From assembly GCA_011048485.1 (NCBI GenBank), contig DSDX01000007.1:1-7756 (forward strand): DNA of 7,756 bases. The letters are read 5' to 3'. Shown here piece after piece: positions 1-7,100 of the stretch. The notes beneath the pieces were generated by a model, which had not been told where the DNA came from, ran no database searches, and saw only the letters and a program-made list of their open reading frames with translations. Both the position numbers and the translations under genes were made by a program. The number at the start of each line of letters is the position of its first letter. Within the stretch, counting starts at the first letter, position 1. This DNA is from Candidatus Aminicenantota bacterium (lineage in GTDB: Bacteria > Acidobacteriota > Aminicenantia > Aminicenantales > Saccharicenantaceae).

Positions 1-1
1 G

Positions 2-1621
2 TCCTCGACCTGGAAAAGAGACAATCTCATCATGAACTACGCCGACGGCAGCCCTTACACCTACGGTTCAGCCGTCTCCCCGGTCTCCGGGGAAGAGGTC
101 GGCTGGGGTCTCGTCGGCTTCTACATCGCGCCCGGCGCCGCGGACAGCATGTCGCTCAAGCGGGAGCTCAAAAGGATCGGCCTCTATGTCCAGGACACGA
201 TGAAGATCGGGGGCCGTCTCTCGCTGTCCGTCGGGCTGCGCTTCGACCGCTCCGAGGCCCGGTTCGGGGCCTTCTCCAAGGCCGCCTCCGGCAACAGCGT
301 CAGCACCAGCCTGGGGTCGACGCTCATCAACCCCATCCTGGGCTACAATCTCTACAGCGCGATCAGCCTCTCCGGCTGGGAGAAGGCCATCGTCTGGAAC
401 AACCTCTCGCCGCGCGCGGGTCTCAGCCTGGACCTTTGGGGCAACGGGCGGACCGTCGTCAAGGCCTCTTGGGCGAGGATCCCGGAGTACCTCGGCCTGG
501 GCTATGCCCAGGACCTGGCCCAGGTCGATCCCCGGGCCTCCCACGATTTCGTCTGGTACGACGAGGACGGGGACGGCCTGGTCGACAGCTCCGACACCTT
601 CAGCGTCGTCCCCTATGATTTCCGGGTCTACAAGACCGAGTTCTCACGCCAGGCCGTCGATCCCGATCTCTCCGCCCCCGTGCTCGAAGAGTGGACGGCC
701 GGCTTGGAGCAGGCGATCAGCCGCGACTTCACTCTCGCGGCCCGTTACATCGACCGCCGTCACTCCGATCTCATCGGGCACATCGTTTACGACCCTTCAA
801 CAGGGGCCCGGTGGTGGCGGGTCGAGGAATCCCCCGAGGGCTGGTGGGTCCCCTTTTCGACTGTCGTTCCCGGAGCGGAAGGTCATCCCGATGTGCCTTT
901 GCAGCTCTACGTCCCCTCGACAACGGCCCCCGACTTCTTCGAGCGCATCGAGAACGTCCCCGAGCTCACGGCCCGCTATCGGAGCCTGGAATTCTCGTTC
1001 CGCAAGAGGTGGTCCCACAACTGGCAGGCCTTCGGCTCCCTGACCTGGAACCAGGCGATCGGGACGACGACCGTGGCCTCGCGATGGAGCGCGGGGAATG
1101 CCCCCGTCCTGCTGACCCCGAACTCGTTCATCAACATCTCCGACACCGACCGCCTCCTCCAAGACCGCCCCTTCGTCGCCAGGCTGGCGGGGACCTACGG
1201 CTTCGGGAAAGGGATCTACGCCAGCTTCCTCTTCAGGGCCCAGAGCGGGTCACCCTGGGCCCGGACGGTCACGGTCCTGCCCCCGGCCGATTGGGCCGCG
1301 GCCAACGGCGCCCGAGTGGTCCCGGTGACGGTCTATCTGGAAAGCCCGGGTTCCGAGCGGTACGACTGGTGGAAGACCCTCGACCTCAGGCTGGAGAAGG
1401 AATTCGCCAAGAACGGGCGCGGCCTCTTCGCCGTCTCGGTCGACGTCTACAATCTGCTCGGGGACAAGTATCGGACGCTCGACCTCAACGAGGGAGGGAC
1501 CTGGGCCCCGGACGGCGAGGGCGTCAGCACGGGCACGCGGCTCTTCAGCGGCACGCTCGGAACCTACACGCCGCTGTGGGGGTCACGGGTCGTGAGGCTG
1601 AATCTCAGCCTCAAATTTTAG
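2..1621 (+). CDS. TonB-dependent receptor, Oar-like, C-terminal part (5' end outside window)
   Basis: This is the C-terminal 539 residues of an outer-membrane TonB-dependent receptor, a beta-barrel that takes up ligands using TonB energy. The frame is open from base 2, so the ATG at 32 is internal and the plug and any N-terminal carboxypeptidase-regulatory-like domain lie upstream of the window. Family signs are the strand motif GLYVQDTMKIGGRLSLSVGLRFD, split here as GLYVQDTMKI followed by GGRLSLSVGLRFD, then NNLSPRAGLSLDLWGNG, and the late strand LEKEFAKNGRGLFAVSVDVYN, preceded by a typical DWWKTLDLR. The protein ends in LNLSLKF with a terminal Phe, the usual barrel-assembly signal of outer-membrane proteins. 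A predicted outer loop carries an Asp-rich EF-hand-like motif (560-595). The ligand cannot be told. The last 39 bases overlap the lipoprotein gene on the other strand. Family assignment is secure; the Oar-like subtype is inference. Confidence 0.88.
   Translation, partial: SSTWKRDNLIMNYADGSPYTYGSAVSPVSGEEVGWGLVGFYIAPGAADSMSLKRELKRIGLYVQDTMKIGGRLSLSVGLRFDRSEARFGAFSKAASGNSVSTSLGSTLINPILGYNLYSAISLSGWEKAIVWNNLSPRAGLSLDLWGNGRTVVKASWARIPEYLGLGYAQDLAQVDPRASHDFVWYDEDGDGLVDSSDTFSVVPYDFRVYKTEFSRQAVDPDLSAPVLEEWTAGLEQAISRDFTLAARYIDRRHSDLIGHIVYDPSTGARWWRVEESPEGWWVPFSTVVPGAEGHPDVPLQLYVPSTTAPDFFERIENVPELTARYRSLEFSFRKRWSHNWQAFGSLTWNQAIGTTTVASRWSAGNAPVLLTPNSFINISDTDRLLQDRPFVARLAGTYGFGKGIYASFLFRAQSGSPWARTVTVLPPADWAAANGARVVPVTVYLESPGSERYDWWKTLDLRLEKEFAKNGRGLFAVSVDVYNLLGDKYRTLDLNEGGTWAPDGEGVSTGTRLFSGTLGTYTPLWGSRVVRLNLSLKF
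560..595 (+). other. EF-hand-like Asp-rich loop within the receptor
   Basis: The twelve codons read DEDGDGLVDSSD. Asp at positions 1, 3, 5, 9 and 12 and Gly at 6 fit the canonical EF-hand or dockerin-type calcium-binding loop. It lies between predicted barrel strands, so an extracellular loop is likely. No flanking helix pair is evident, so this would be a lone loop. Calcium binding is inferred from the pattern only. Confidence 0.4.
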
Positions 1622-2584
1622 CTCGAAGGCCACCGCTTTCTTCAGCTCCTCGCCCTCGGTCGTGCTCCTGACCGAGATGTCCATGCGGAGCTTCTCCCCC
1701 CTGAGCCTGTCGAGGTCCCTGTCGATGCGCAAGGGGAACTCCATGCGGAAGTTCCTCTTCCGGTTCTCGACGAGCTCCTTCTCCTCGAGCGACAGGGGGA
1801 AGGTCCCCCCGGCCTCCCAAACGGGCGTCCCTGACCCGTCCGAGACCTCGAGCCGGACCTCGAAGCCCGTCTCCAGGAGCCCGTCCTCGAACGTGAACCA
1901 GATCGTCTCGTAGGGGATGTCGACAAAGACCACGCCCTCGTAGACGCCGCCCTCGACCCGGGTCTTCAACATGGAGACGTGGTAGTCGAAGAGCCGGCCC
2001 TCGTCCGTCAGGGTCTTCTGGAAATGGCCTTGGGCGATGTTGAGCTCCTGGAGATGCTCGAGGTTGATGGCCGTCAGGACGAAATAGCCGGAGCAGTGCT
2101 GGTCGACGAAGATGACGGGAAAGGCGCCATAATACCAGACTTCCCGGCAGTATCCGGAGGCGTCCATGGGATAGGTCAAGCGCTCGTGCGGGGGGCCGAA
2201 CAGGATGAAGATCCGGCCCCTGTCGGTCTTCCAACCCGGCCGCCCCTCGCCGAGGAACATGGCCTCGGCCTTGGCCACGCGGTCCTCGTATTCGAGCCTG
2301 AACTCGTTGCGCGCGGTGTCCCGGTCGGGATCGCGCCTTCTCCAGAATTCCTCGATGAAATCGTCCCTGTCGCTTTCCGGGAGCTCGAGGAAGATCTTGC
2401 GCTCCGCCTTGGTGATGATGTAGTCGACCTTGGCCAGGAAATCGGCGTGTTCGGGGCCGAGGCGCCTGACGGCCCGATAGCTCTGGCAGCCCGCGAGCGC
2501 GGCCAGGCCGGCCGCGAGGAGCCAAGCGGTGATCATGGGAAGGGCCGCCCGCGGCGATGCTCGTCCAACCGTGTTAGTCGTCAT
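1583..2584 (-). CDS. GWxTD domain-containing lipoprotein
   Basis: A predicted 333-residue exported lipoprotein of unknown function carrying the GWxTD domain. The ATG at 2584 was chosen because it gives a normal signal peptide: basic residues at 8 and 12, a hydrophobic stretch (LLAAGLAALAG) and lipobox Cys33. It also has GAGAGGA about 11 bases upstream. An in-frame TTG at 2638 would add 18 non-signal-like residues. Residue +2 after the Cys is Gln, not Asp, so outer-membrane sorting is expected by the E. coli rule. The body has FWRRRDPD (80-87), then GWKTDRGRIFILFGPP from residue 117, which is the family's defining motif, followed by an aromatic-rich segment (EVWYYGAFPVIFVD) and a beta-rich C-terminal half. 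The family is common in Acidobacteriota, often in several copies; its biochemical role is not established. The gene lies 76 bp after tRNA-Leu on the same strand and overlaps the receptor gene tail-to-tail. Confidence 0.87.
   Translation of the reverse strand: MTTNTVGRASPRAALPMITAWLLAAGLAALAGCQSYRAVRRLGPEHADFLAKVDYIITKAERKIFLELPESDRDDFIEEFWRRRDPDRDTARNEFRLEYEDRVAKAEAMFLGEGRPGWKTDRGRIFILFGPPHERLTYPMDASGYCREVWYYGAFPVIFVDQHCSGYFVLTAINLEHLQELNIAQGHFQKTLTDEGRLFDYHVSMLKTRVEGGVYEGVVFVDIPYETIWFTFEDGLLETGFEVRLEVSDGSGTPVWEAGGTFPLSLEEKELVENRKRNFRMEFPLRIDRDLDRLRGEKLRMDISVRSTTEGEELKKAVAFELKFEAEIQPHDP
1593..1613. terminator. Perfect 9-bp inverted repeat in the convergent gene overlap; possible terminator
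   Basis: TGAGGCTGA (1593-1601) and TCAGCCTCA (1605-1613) are exact reverse complements separated by the three bases ATC. On the plus strand the hairpin is followed by AATTTTAG, a short T run that ends in the receptor's stop codon. This makes a weak intrinsic terminator for the receptor transcript plausible. On the minus strand the hairpin is preceded by the A-rich side and has no T tract after it, so termination in that direction is less supported. The repeat is fully coding on both strands. Confidence 0.5.
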
Positions 2585-2660
2585 GGGGATCGTTTTCCTC
2601 TCGCCTTCTAGGGTAGTCCCCGGGGAGGGAATAATCAAGGCGACAGGGGGTCGGGAGAGA

Positions 2661-2747
2661 TGGTGCGGAAGGAGGGACTCGAACCCTCACAGCCTTTCGG
2701 CCATAAACTCCTGAGGCTTACGCGTCTGCCAATTCCGCCACTTCCGC
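2661..2747 (-). tRNA. tRNA-Leu (anticodon CAG), CCA encoded
   Basis: An 87-nt class II tRNA that folds completely by eye. The acceptor stem is GCGGAAG with CTTCCGC, followed by discriminator A and an encoded CCA (2661-2663). The D-arm contains the usual GGCGGAATTGGCAGACGC pattern of leucine tRNAs. The anticodon stem is TAAGC with GTTTA (one G-U pair), and the loop CTCAGGA puts CAG at 2711-2713. A long variable arm (GCC-GAAA-GGC) and a T-arm GAGGG-TTCGAGT-CCCTC complete it. It reads CTG codons, a major leucine codon in GC-rich genes. It has its own promoter just upstream. No terminator is visible before the lipoprotein gene, so read-through into that gene is possible. Confidence 0.97.
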
Positions 2748-2761
2748 ACTCAGGGAGCCCT

Positions 2762-2789
2762 ATTATAGCGTTTTTTCCGCCCATCGCAA
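2762..2789 (-). promoter_or_regulatory. Sigma70-type promoter of tRNA-Leu
   Basis: Read on the minus strand there is a perfect -10 box TATAAT (2767-2762) and a -35 box TTGCGA (2789-2784) with a 16-base spacer. The start would fall near 2755, giving a primary transcript with a 5' leader of about 8 bases before the mature tRNA, as is typical of tRNA genes. Confidence 0.7.
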
Positions 2790-2842
2790 GCCCCCCTGAG
2801 CGCCCAAGCGTCGAATGAGCGACCCGAGCCCGGCCCTTCAAC

Positions 2843-2871
2843 TTGACAAAAAGGGGACCCGCGCCTATTGT
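2843..2871 (+). promoter_or_regulatory. Sigma70-type promoter of the baeRF-like gene
   Basis: A perfect -35 box TTGACA (2843-2848) is followed after 17 bases by TATTGT (2866-2871), which matches four of six -10 positions. The expected start is about G2878. This gives a 5' leader of about 72 bases before the ATG at 2950. The promoter is divergent from the tRNA-Leu promoter, with 53 bases between the two -35 boxes. Confidence 0.6.
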
Positions 2872-2881
2872 GGAGGTGTTG

Positions 2882-2953
2882 ATGATCCCCCGCATCGAGC
2901 GTTTCACGCGTCGATTCCGCCTTGTCTTAACATCACCCAAGGAGGCTGCATGA
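2882..2953 (+). CDS. Possible 23-residue leader ORF overlapping the downstream start (ATGA)
   Basis: An ATG at 2882 opens a 23-codon frame that begins MIPRIERFTRRFR and ends at TGA 2951-2953, sharing ATGA with the ATG of the next gene. The peptide is strongly basic in its first half (five Arg in 13 residues). GGAGG lies 5 bases upstream (2872-2876). However, if the promoter at 2843-2871 is used, transcription would start near 2878 and that Shine-Dalgarno would not be transcribed, so the ORF would have to be translated almost leaderless. The Shine-Dalgarno of the downstream gene (2939-2945) lies inside its codons 20-22. The leader includes the leucine codons CTT and TTA, expected to be uncommon in such a GC-rich genome. 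It could be a regulatory leader peptide or a chance frame; there is no homology evidence. Confidence 0.35.
   Translation: MIPRIERFTRRFRLVLTSPKEAA
2894..2915 (+). promoter_or_regulatory. Stem-loop in the 5' leader of the baeRF-like gene
   Basis: ATCGAGCGT (2894-2902), loop TTC, then ACGC, a single bulged G (2910) and TCGAT (2911-2915) form a 9-bp stem with one bulge. It lies about 15 bases into the predicted transcript and inside the possible leader ORF. No T tract follows, so it is not a standard terminator. It could be a structure affecting mRNA stability or translation. Confidence 0.4.
2939..2945 (+). promoter_or_regulatory. Ribosome binding site that fixes the baeRF-like start
   Basis: AAGGAGG, a near-perfect Shine-Dalgarno, ends 4 bases before ATG 2950. 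It favours this start over the in-frame ATG at 2815, which lies upstream of the predicted promoter and would add 45 low-complexity residues. Confidence 0.8.
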
Positions 2954-4095
2954 AATTCCAGGACCGTTCCCAGATCGAGGCGCTGGCCAAGTTCAAGAGC
3001 CAGGGCGATCTCGTGACCTCCCTGTATCTGACCACCGACAAGGGCCGCCTGAGCCGGAAGGAGATCCAGCTGGCGTTCAAGAACCTCATCAATGACGCCA
3101 GGGCCCGGGCCTGCGCCCTGTCGGCCTCAAAGGACAGGATCGAAAACCTGACGCGGGACCTGGACCGCATCGCCTCATTCGGCAACCAGAAGCTGGGAAC
3201 ATGGAATGCCGAAGGCTTGGCCCTCTTCGCGGCCAGCCGCAAAGGCTTCTGGGAAGCCCTGGAGCTGCCCCACGGGCCGCGCGACCGGGTCGTCTTCGAC
3301 GCCAACTTCTACGTCCGCCCCCTGGCGTCCATCCTGGATAAGTACAGTCATATCTGCGTCCTCCTCATCAGCCGGCGCGAGGCCGTCTGGTACGACGTGA
3401 CCCTGGGGGAGATCAAGCTCCTCGACAAGATCCAGAGCGACGTCCCGAGCCGGGTCCGGGAGGGGGGCTTCGAGGGGACCAAGCAGAAAAAGATCGAGCG
3501 GCACATCGACGCCCATCTCCAGGACCACTACAAGAAAGCGGCCCGGAAGACTTTCGCGCTCAGCAAGAGAGGAGCCTTCGACTGGCTCTTCATCGGCGCC
3601 GAGGAGAACCACAGCGGCGACCTCGAGTCGCACCTCCACAGTTATCTCGCGGACAAGATCAAGGCCCGGCTCCACGCCCGCGCGAGCGATCCGCCGGCCA
3701 AGGTCCTCGAGGAAGTCCTGGCGGTCGAGGCCAAGCTCAAGAAGGCCGAGGAGGAGGAGATCGTCCAGAAGCTCATCGCCGAGCTCGAACGCGGCGGCCT
3801 GGCGACCTCGGGCCTGCGCGACACGATCCACCGCCTGAACCAGTTCGAGGTCCAGACCCTCGTCGTCAGGCACAATTTCTCGCGGTCCGGCCGCATCTGC
3901 CCCAACCACAGATTCCTCTATCTCGACGACCTCAAGTGCCCCGTCGACGACAAGAAGACGGAGATCGTCAAGGATATCATCGACGAGGCCATCGAAACGG
4001 TTCTCAAACGCGGCGGGACGGTCAAGCAGATCGAGCCGCCCACAAGACTCGATCGCTACGGCGGGATCGGCGCCTTCCTCAAATACAAGGCCTAG
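2950..4095 (+). CDS. baeRF/eRF1-like protein (bacterial archaeo-eukaryotic release factor family)
   Basis: A 381-residue soluble protein whose layout resembles bacterial relatives of eukaryotic and archaeal release factor eRF1 (the baeRF group, also related to Vms1/ANKZF1 peptidyl-tRNA hydrolases). An N-terminal helical part contains the segment LVTSLYLTTDKG. A middle RNase-H-like part follows (HICVLLISRREAVWYDVTLGEI), with the loop E171-G-G-F-E-G-T-K-Q-K-K-I-E-R184 where eRF1 proteins have GGQ. A charged, probably coiled-coil helix lies near 250-280 (EAKLKKAEEEEIVQKLIAEL). The C-terminal L7Ae-like part (VQTLVVRHNFS to the end) has C317-P-N-H320 and C330-P-V-D333, the place where relatives carry a CPxC pair zinc ribbon. 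No signal peptide or membrane segment is seen, so it is cytosolic. By family it may act on ribosomes or peptidyl-tRNA, but the Gln of GGQ is missing, so catalysis is uncertain. The family call comes from pattern, not from a search. Confidence 0.7.
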   Translation: MKFQDRSQIEALAKFKSQGDLVTSLYLTTDKGRLSRKEIQLAFKNLINDARARACALSASKDRIENLTRDLDRIASFGNQKLGTWNAEGLALFAASRKGFWEALELPHGPRDRVVFDANFYVRPLASILDKYSHICVLLISRREAVWYDVTLGEIKLLDKIQSDVPSRVREGGFEGTKQKKIERHIDAHLQDHYKKAARKTFALSKRGAFDWLFIGAEENHSGDLESHLHSYLADKIKARLHARASDPPAKVLEEVLAVEAKLKKAEEEEIVQKLIAELERGGLATSGLRDTIHRLNQFEVQTLVVRHNFSRSGRICPNHRFLYLDDLKCPVDDKKTEIVKDIIDEAIETVLKRGGTVKQIEPPTRLDRYGGIGAFLKYKA

Positions 4096-4170
4096 CGGGG
4101 AGCGGAGTCCCCGGCGCGGACCGTCAGCAGCGCGACGGAGCGGCTCCGAACCAAGATCGCGCGCGGTCGG
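4096..4170. terminator. Short convergent intergenic gap with GC-rich hairpins
   Basis: Just after the baeRF-like stop, CGGGGA (4096-4101) pairs with TCCCCG (4108-4113) around GCGGAG. Further on, CCGTC (4121-4125) pairs with GACGG (4134-4138), or alternatively CGGAG (4136-4140) with CTCCG (4144-4148). None is followed by a T tract on either strand, so these are at best weak or factor-assisted terminators for the two converging transcripts. Confidence 0.3.
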
Positions 4171-7100
4171 CTAGGCGGCCGCTGCTCTCTTTTCCTTGAA
4201 CCGTATCTTATTGACCACGCTGTAGATAACTGGAATTACGAAAAGCGTCAACACGGTCGTCACGGTCAGCCCGAAGGCGATGGACACGCCCATGGGGGCC
4301 CGGAACTCGGACCCCGAGGACCGCGACAGGGCCATGGGCAGGGTGCCCAAAATGGTCGTCAGGGCGGTCAGCAGGACGGCTCTCAGGCGCGTCGTGGCCC
4401 CCTGCAGGATGGCCTCCCGCTTGTCGACGCCGCGTTTGATGAGCTGGTTGATGTAGTCGATCATGACGATGCCGTTGTTGACGGCGATGCCGGCCAGCAT
4501 GATGACGCCGATCAGGACGGCCATGCTGAGCGTCCGCCCCGTGACGAGCAGCCCGACGATGACGCCGATGATCCCCAGCGGGACGGTGAACATGATGATG
4601 AAGGGGTGGGTAAAGTGCTCGAACTGGGAGGCCATGATCATGTAGACGAGCAGGATGGCCAGGGCGAAGGCCGCGGCCAGGATGACGAACGCTTCTTGCA
4701 TGTCCTCGTAAGAACCGCCGTATTCGAGGAAGTAGCCCGGCGGCAGGCCCCTCTCGAAGCCGCCCAGCCGGGCCTTGATCTCCCGGACCACGCCGCCGAG
4801 GTCACGGCCCACGATGTTGGCCGTGACCGAGACCTGGCGGGCCTGGTTCTCGCGGTTGATCGTGATCGGCCCCTCGTCGGTCGTGATGTCGGCGACCTGC
4901 TCGAGGTAGATCGTCTGGCCCGTGGCCGTGCGGATGGGGATGCTCCGGACCTCGTCCATCGTATCGCGATATTCCTTTTGGAACCGGATCCGGACATCGA
5001 TCTCGTCGCTCGCCTCGCGGTAGCGCGTGGCCACCCGGCCCAGCGTCGCCGTCTGGACGGTGTTGGAGACCTGGTAGACGGACAGTCCCAGCCGGGAGGC
5101 CCGTTCGCGGTCGATGTGGATCTGGACCTCGGGCTTGCCCGCGGCCATGGTGTGGGTGATGTCGCGGAGCCCCTCGACGTCGGAGATCATCTTGACAACC
5201 TGGTCGGCCTGGCTCTTGAGAACGGCCAGGTCCGATCCGAAGAGGTTGATCGCGACCGGGGCCGAGGAGCCGCCCAGCATCATCTGGCTCATGTCGATGG
5301 CCTCGAACTTGACGCCGCTGAGGTTGGGCAGCCGGCGGCGGATCCGCTCCAGGATCTCCTTGTCGGAGGCCTCCCGCTTGTCGGCCTTGGCCAGGCCGAC
5401 CCAGAGAATGGCCTCATGGGTCCCGGCGTTCGACATGCTCGACGCGGCGTCCCCGGCGTCCTGCTCGACCGAGGAGCCGATCTGGGACGAGACGACGCGG
5501 ATCTCAGGTATGTCGGCCATGACGTTCTCGGCCAGCTTCACGACCCGGTCGGTCTCCTCGAGGGCGGTCCCGACCGGCATGCGGACCTTGAGCAGGATCA
5601 TGTCCATGTCCTGGGTCGGCAGGAACTCCGTCCCCAGGAAGGGGACGATGGCCAGCGCGGCGGCCAGGGCGAGGAGCGCCCCGCCGAGGACCCAGCGGCG
5701 GTGGTGGAGGGCCTTGTCGAGCCATTTCCTGTAGAGGGCCTTGGCCTTGGCGAACTGCCGCTCGTCGGGGGCCTTGGCGATGGACCGGAGGCTCTTCTTC
5801 GTGCGGAAGACCAGGGACGTCGACAGGGGGACGACGGTCAGGGCCACGAAGAGCGAGGCCAGGAGCGAGAACGCGATCGACAGGCCCAAGGCCTGGGTCA
5901 TCTTGCCGGTGATGCCCGAGGCGAAGATCATGGGGAAGAAGACGGCGATCGTCGTCAGGGTCGAGGCGGTGATGGCCATGCCCACCTCGCCCGCTCCGGC
6001 GATCGAGGCCTCGTCGGCCCCCTCGCCCTCTTCGAGATGCCGGTAGACGTTCTCGATGACGACGATGGCGTTGTCGACGAGCATGCCGATGCCCAGGGCC
6101 AGGCCGCCGAGGGTCAAGAGGTTCAGCGTGTAGCCGGCGGCGTAGAGGGCGATGAAGGTGGCGATGACGGACAGCGGGACGGCCAGGGCGATGACCAGCG
6201 TCGGCCGCCAGTTGCGGAGGAAGAGAAAGATCATGAGGATGGCCAGGACCCCGCCCACCCAGGCGTTGCCGACCGTGTTCGAGGTCACCTGCTCGATCAT
6301 GTCGCCCTGGTCCATGGCCACGTGGAAGACCGGGTTGCCGGGGATCGTGCCCTCGAGCTCCGCGAGCGTCCTCTTGACGGCCGCGCTGGCCTGCTGGGTG
6401 TTGGCCCCCGAGCGCTTGCTGATCATGAGGTAGACGCCGTTCTGGTTCTGGATCCGCGAGACGTAGCGCATCTCTTTGATCGTGTCCTTGACCTCGGCGA
6501 TGTCCGAGACGTAGACGGGCTCGCCGGCCGCGGTCATGCCGATGATGGTCTGTCGGATGTCGTCGAGCTCGGTGAACTCGCCCATGGTCCGGACGAGGAC
6601 CTCGGTGTAACGCTCGACGATGTTGCCGGCCGGGAGGTTGAGATTCTCGGCCCCGAGGGCCATCATGACCTGGTCCAGGGTCAGGCCGCGGCTCTCGAGG
6701 GCGGCCCGGTCGACGTCGACCAGGATCTCCCGCTCGTCCATGGCAAACACCCGGGCCGAAGCCACGCCGTCGATCCGCTCGAGGCGCGGCGCGACCTCGT
6801 CCTCGAGGACGGTCCGGAGCTCCATGGCCGGCAGGTCGCTGGTGACGCCGAAAAAGATGACGGGGAACTGGCTGAAGCTGAACTTCACGACCAGGGGATT
6901 GGCGGCGGCCTCGGGCAAATATTGCTCGTAGAGGGCGATCTGGTCCCGGACGTCCTGGGCGGCGAAATCGAGGTTGGTCCCCCATTCGAACTCGATGGTG
7001 ATGGCCGAGACGCCCTCGGACGTGATCGAGGTGACCTTCTTGACCCGGTTGACCGAGCTGACGACCTGTTCGAGGGGGCGGGTCAGGACGTTCTCGATGT

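Noticed and set aside
691..1671. 326-codon plus-strand frame inside the receptor
   Set aside because: An Arg/Pro/Gly-rich out-of-frame shadow of the TonB-dependent receptor.
1611..2525. 304-codon minus-strand frame inside the lipoprotein gene
   Set aside because: An out-of-frame shadow; the GWxTD frame has the signal peptide, lipobox and family motif.
2617..2626. TCCCCGGGGA palindrome before the lipoprotein gene, considered as a tRNA terminator or operator
   Set aside because: It has no loop and no T tract, and a 10-bp GC palindrome is weak evidence for an operator.
2585..2638. 18-residue N-terminal extension of the lipoprotein from TTG 2638
   Set aside because: It would push a clean lipoprotein signal peptide into the interior; ATG 2584 has a Shine-Dalgarno and a normal signal.
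2529..2714. Plus-strand ORF ending in RRDSNPHSLSAINS
   Set aside because: This ending is the well-known false translation across the antisense strand of a tRNA gene.
2635..2940. Minus-strand ORF containing GSGGIGRRVSLRSL
   Set aside because: A false translation through tRNA-Leu; the tRNA folds fully over these bases.
2815..2949. 45-residue N-terminal extension of the baeRF-like protein from ATG 2815
   Set aside because: It begins upstream of the predicted promoter, lacks a Shine-Dalgarno, and ATG 2950 has AAGGAGG at the right distance.
5504..6985. 493-codon minus-strand frame inside the RND permease
   Set aside because: A +1 shadow of the permease rich in Arg, Gly, Pro and His, with no domain or start signal.
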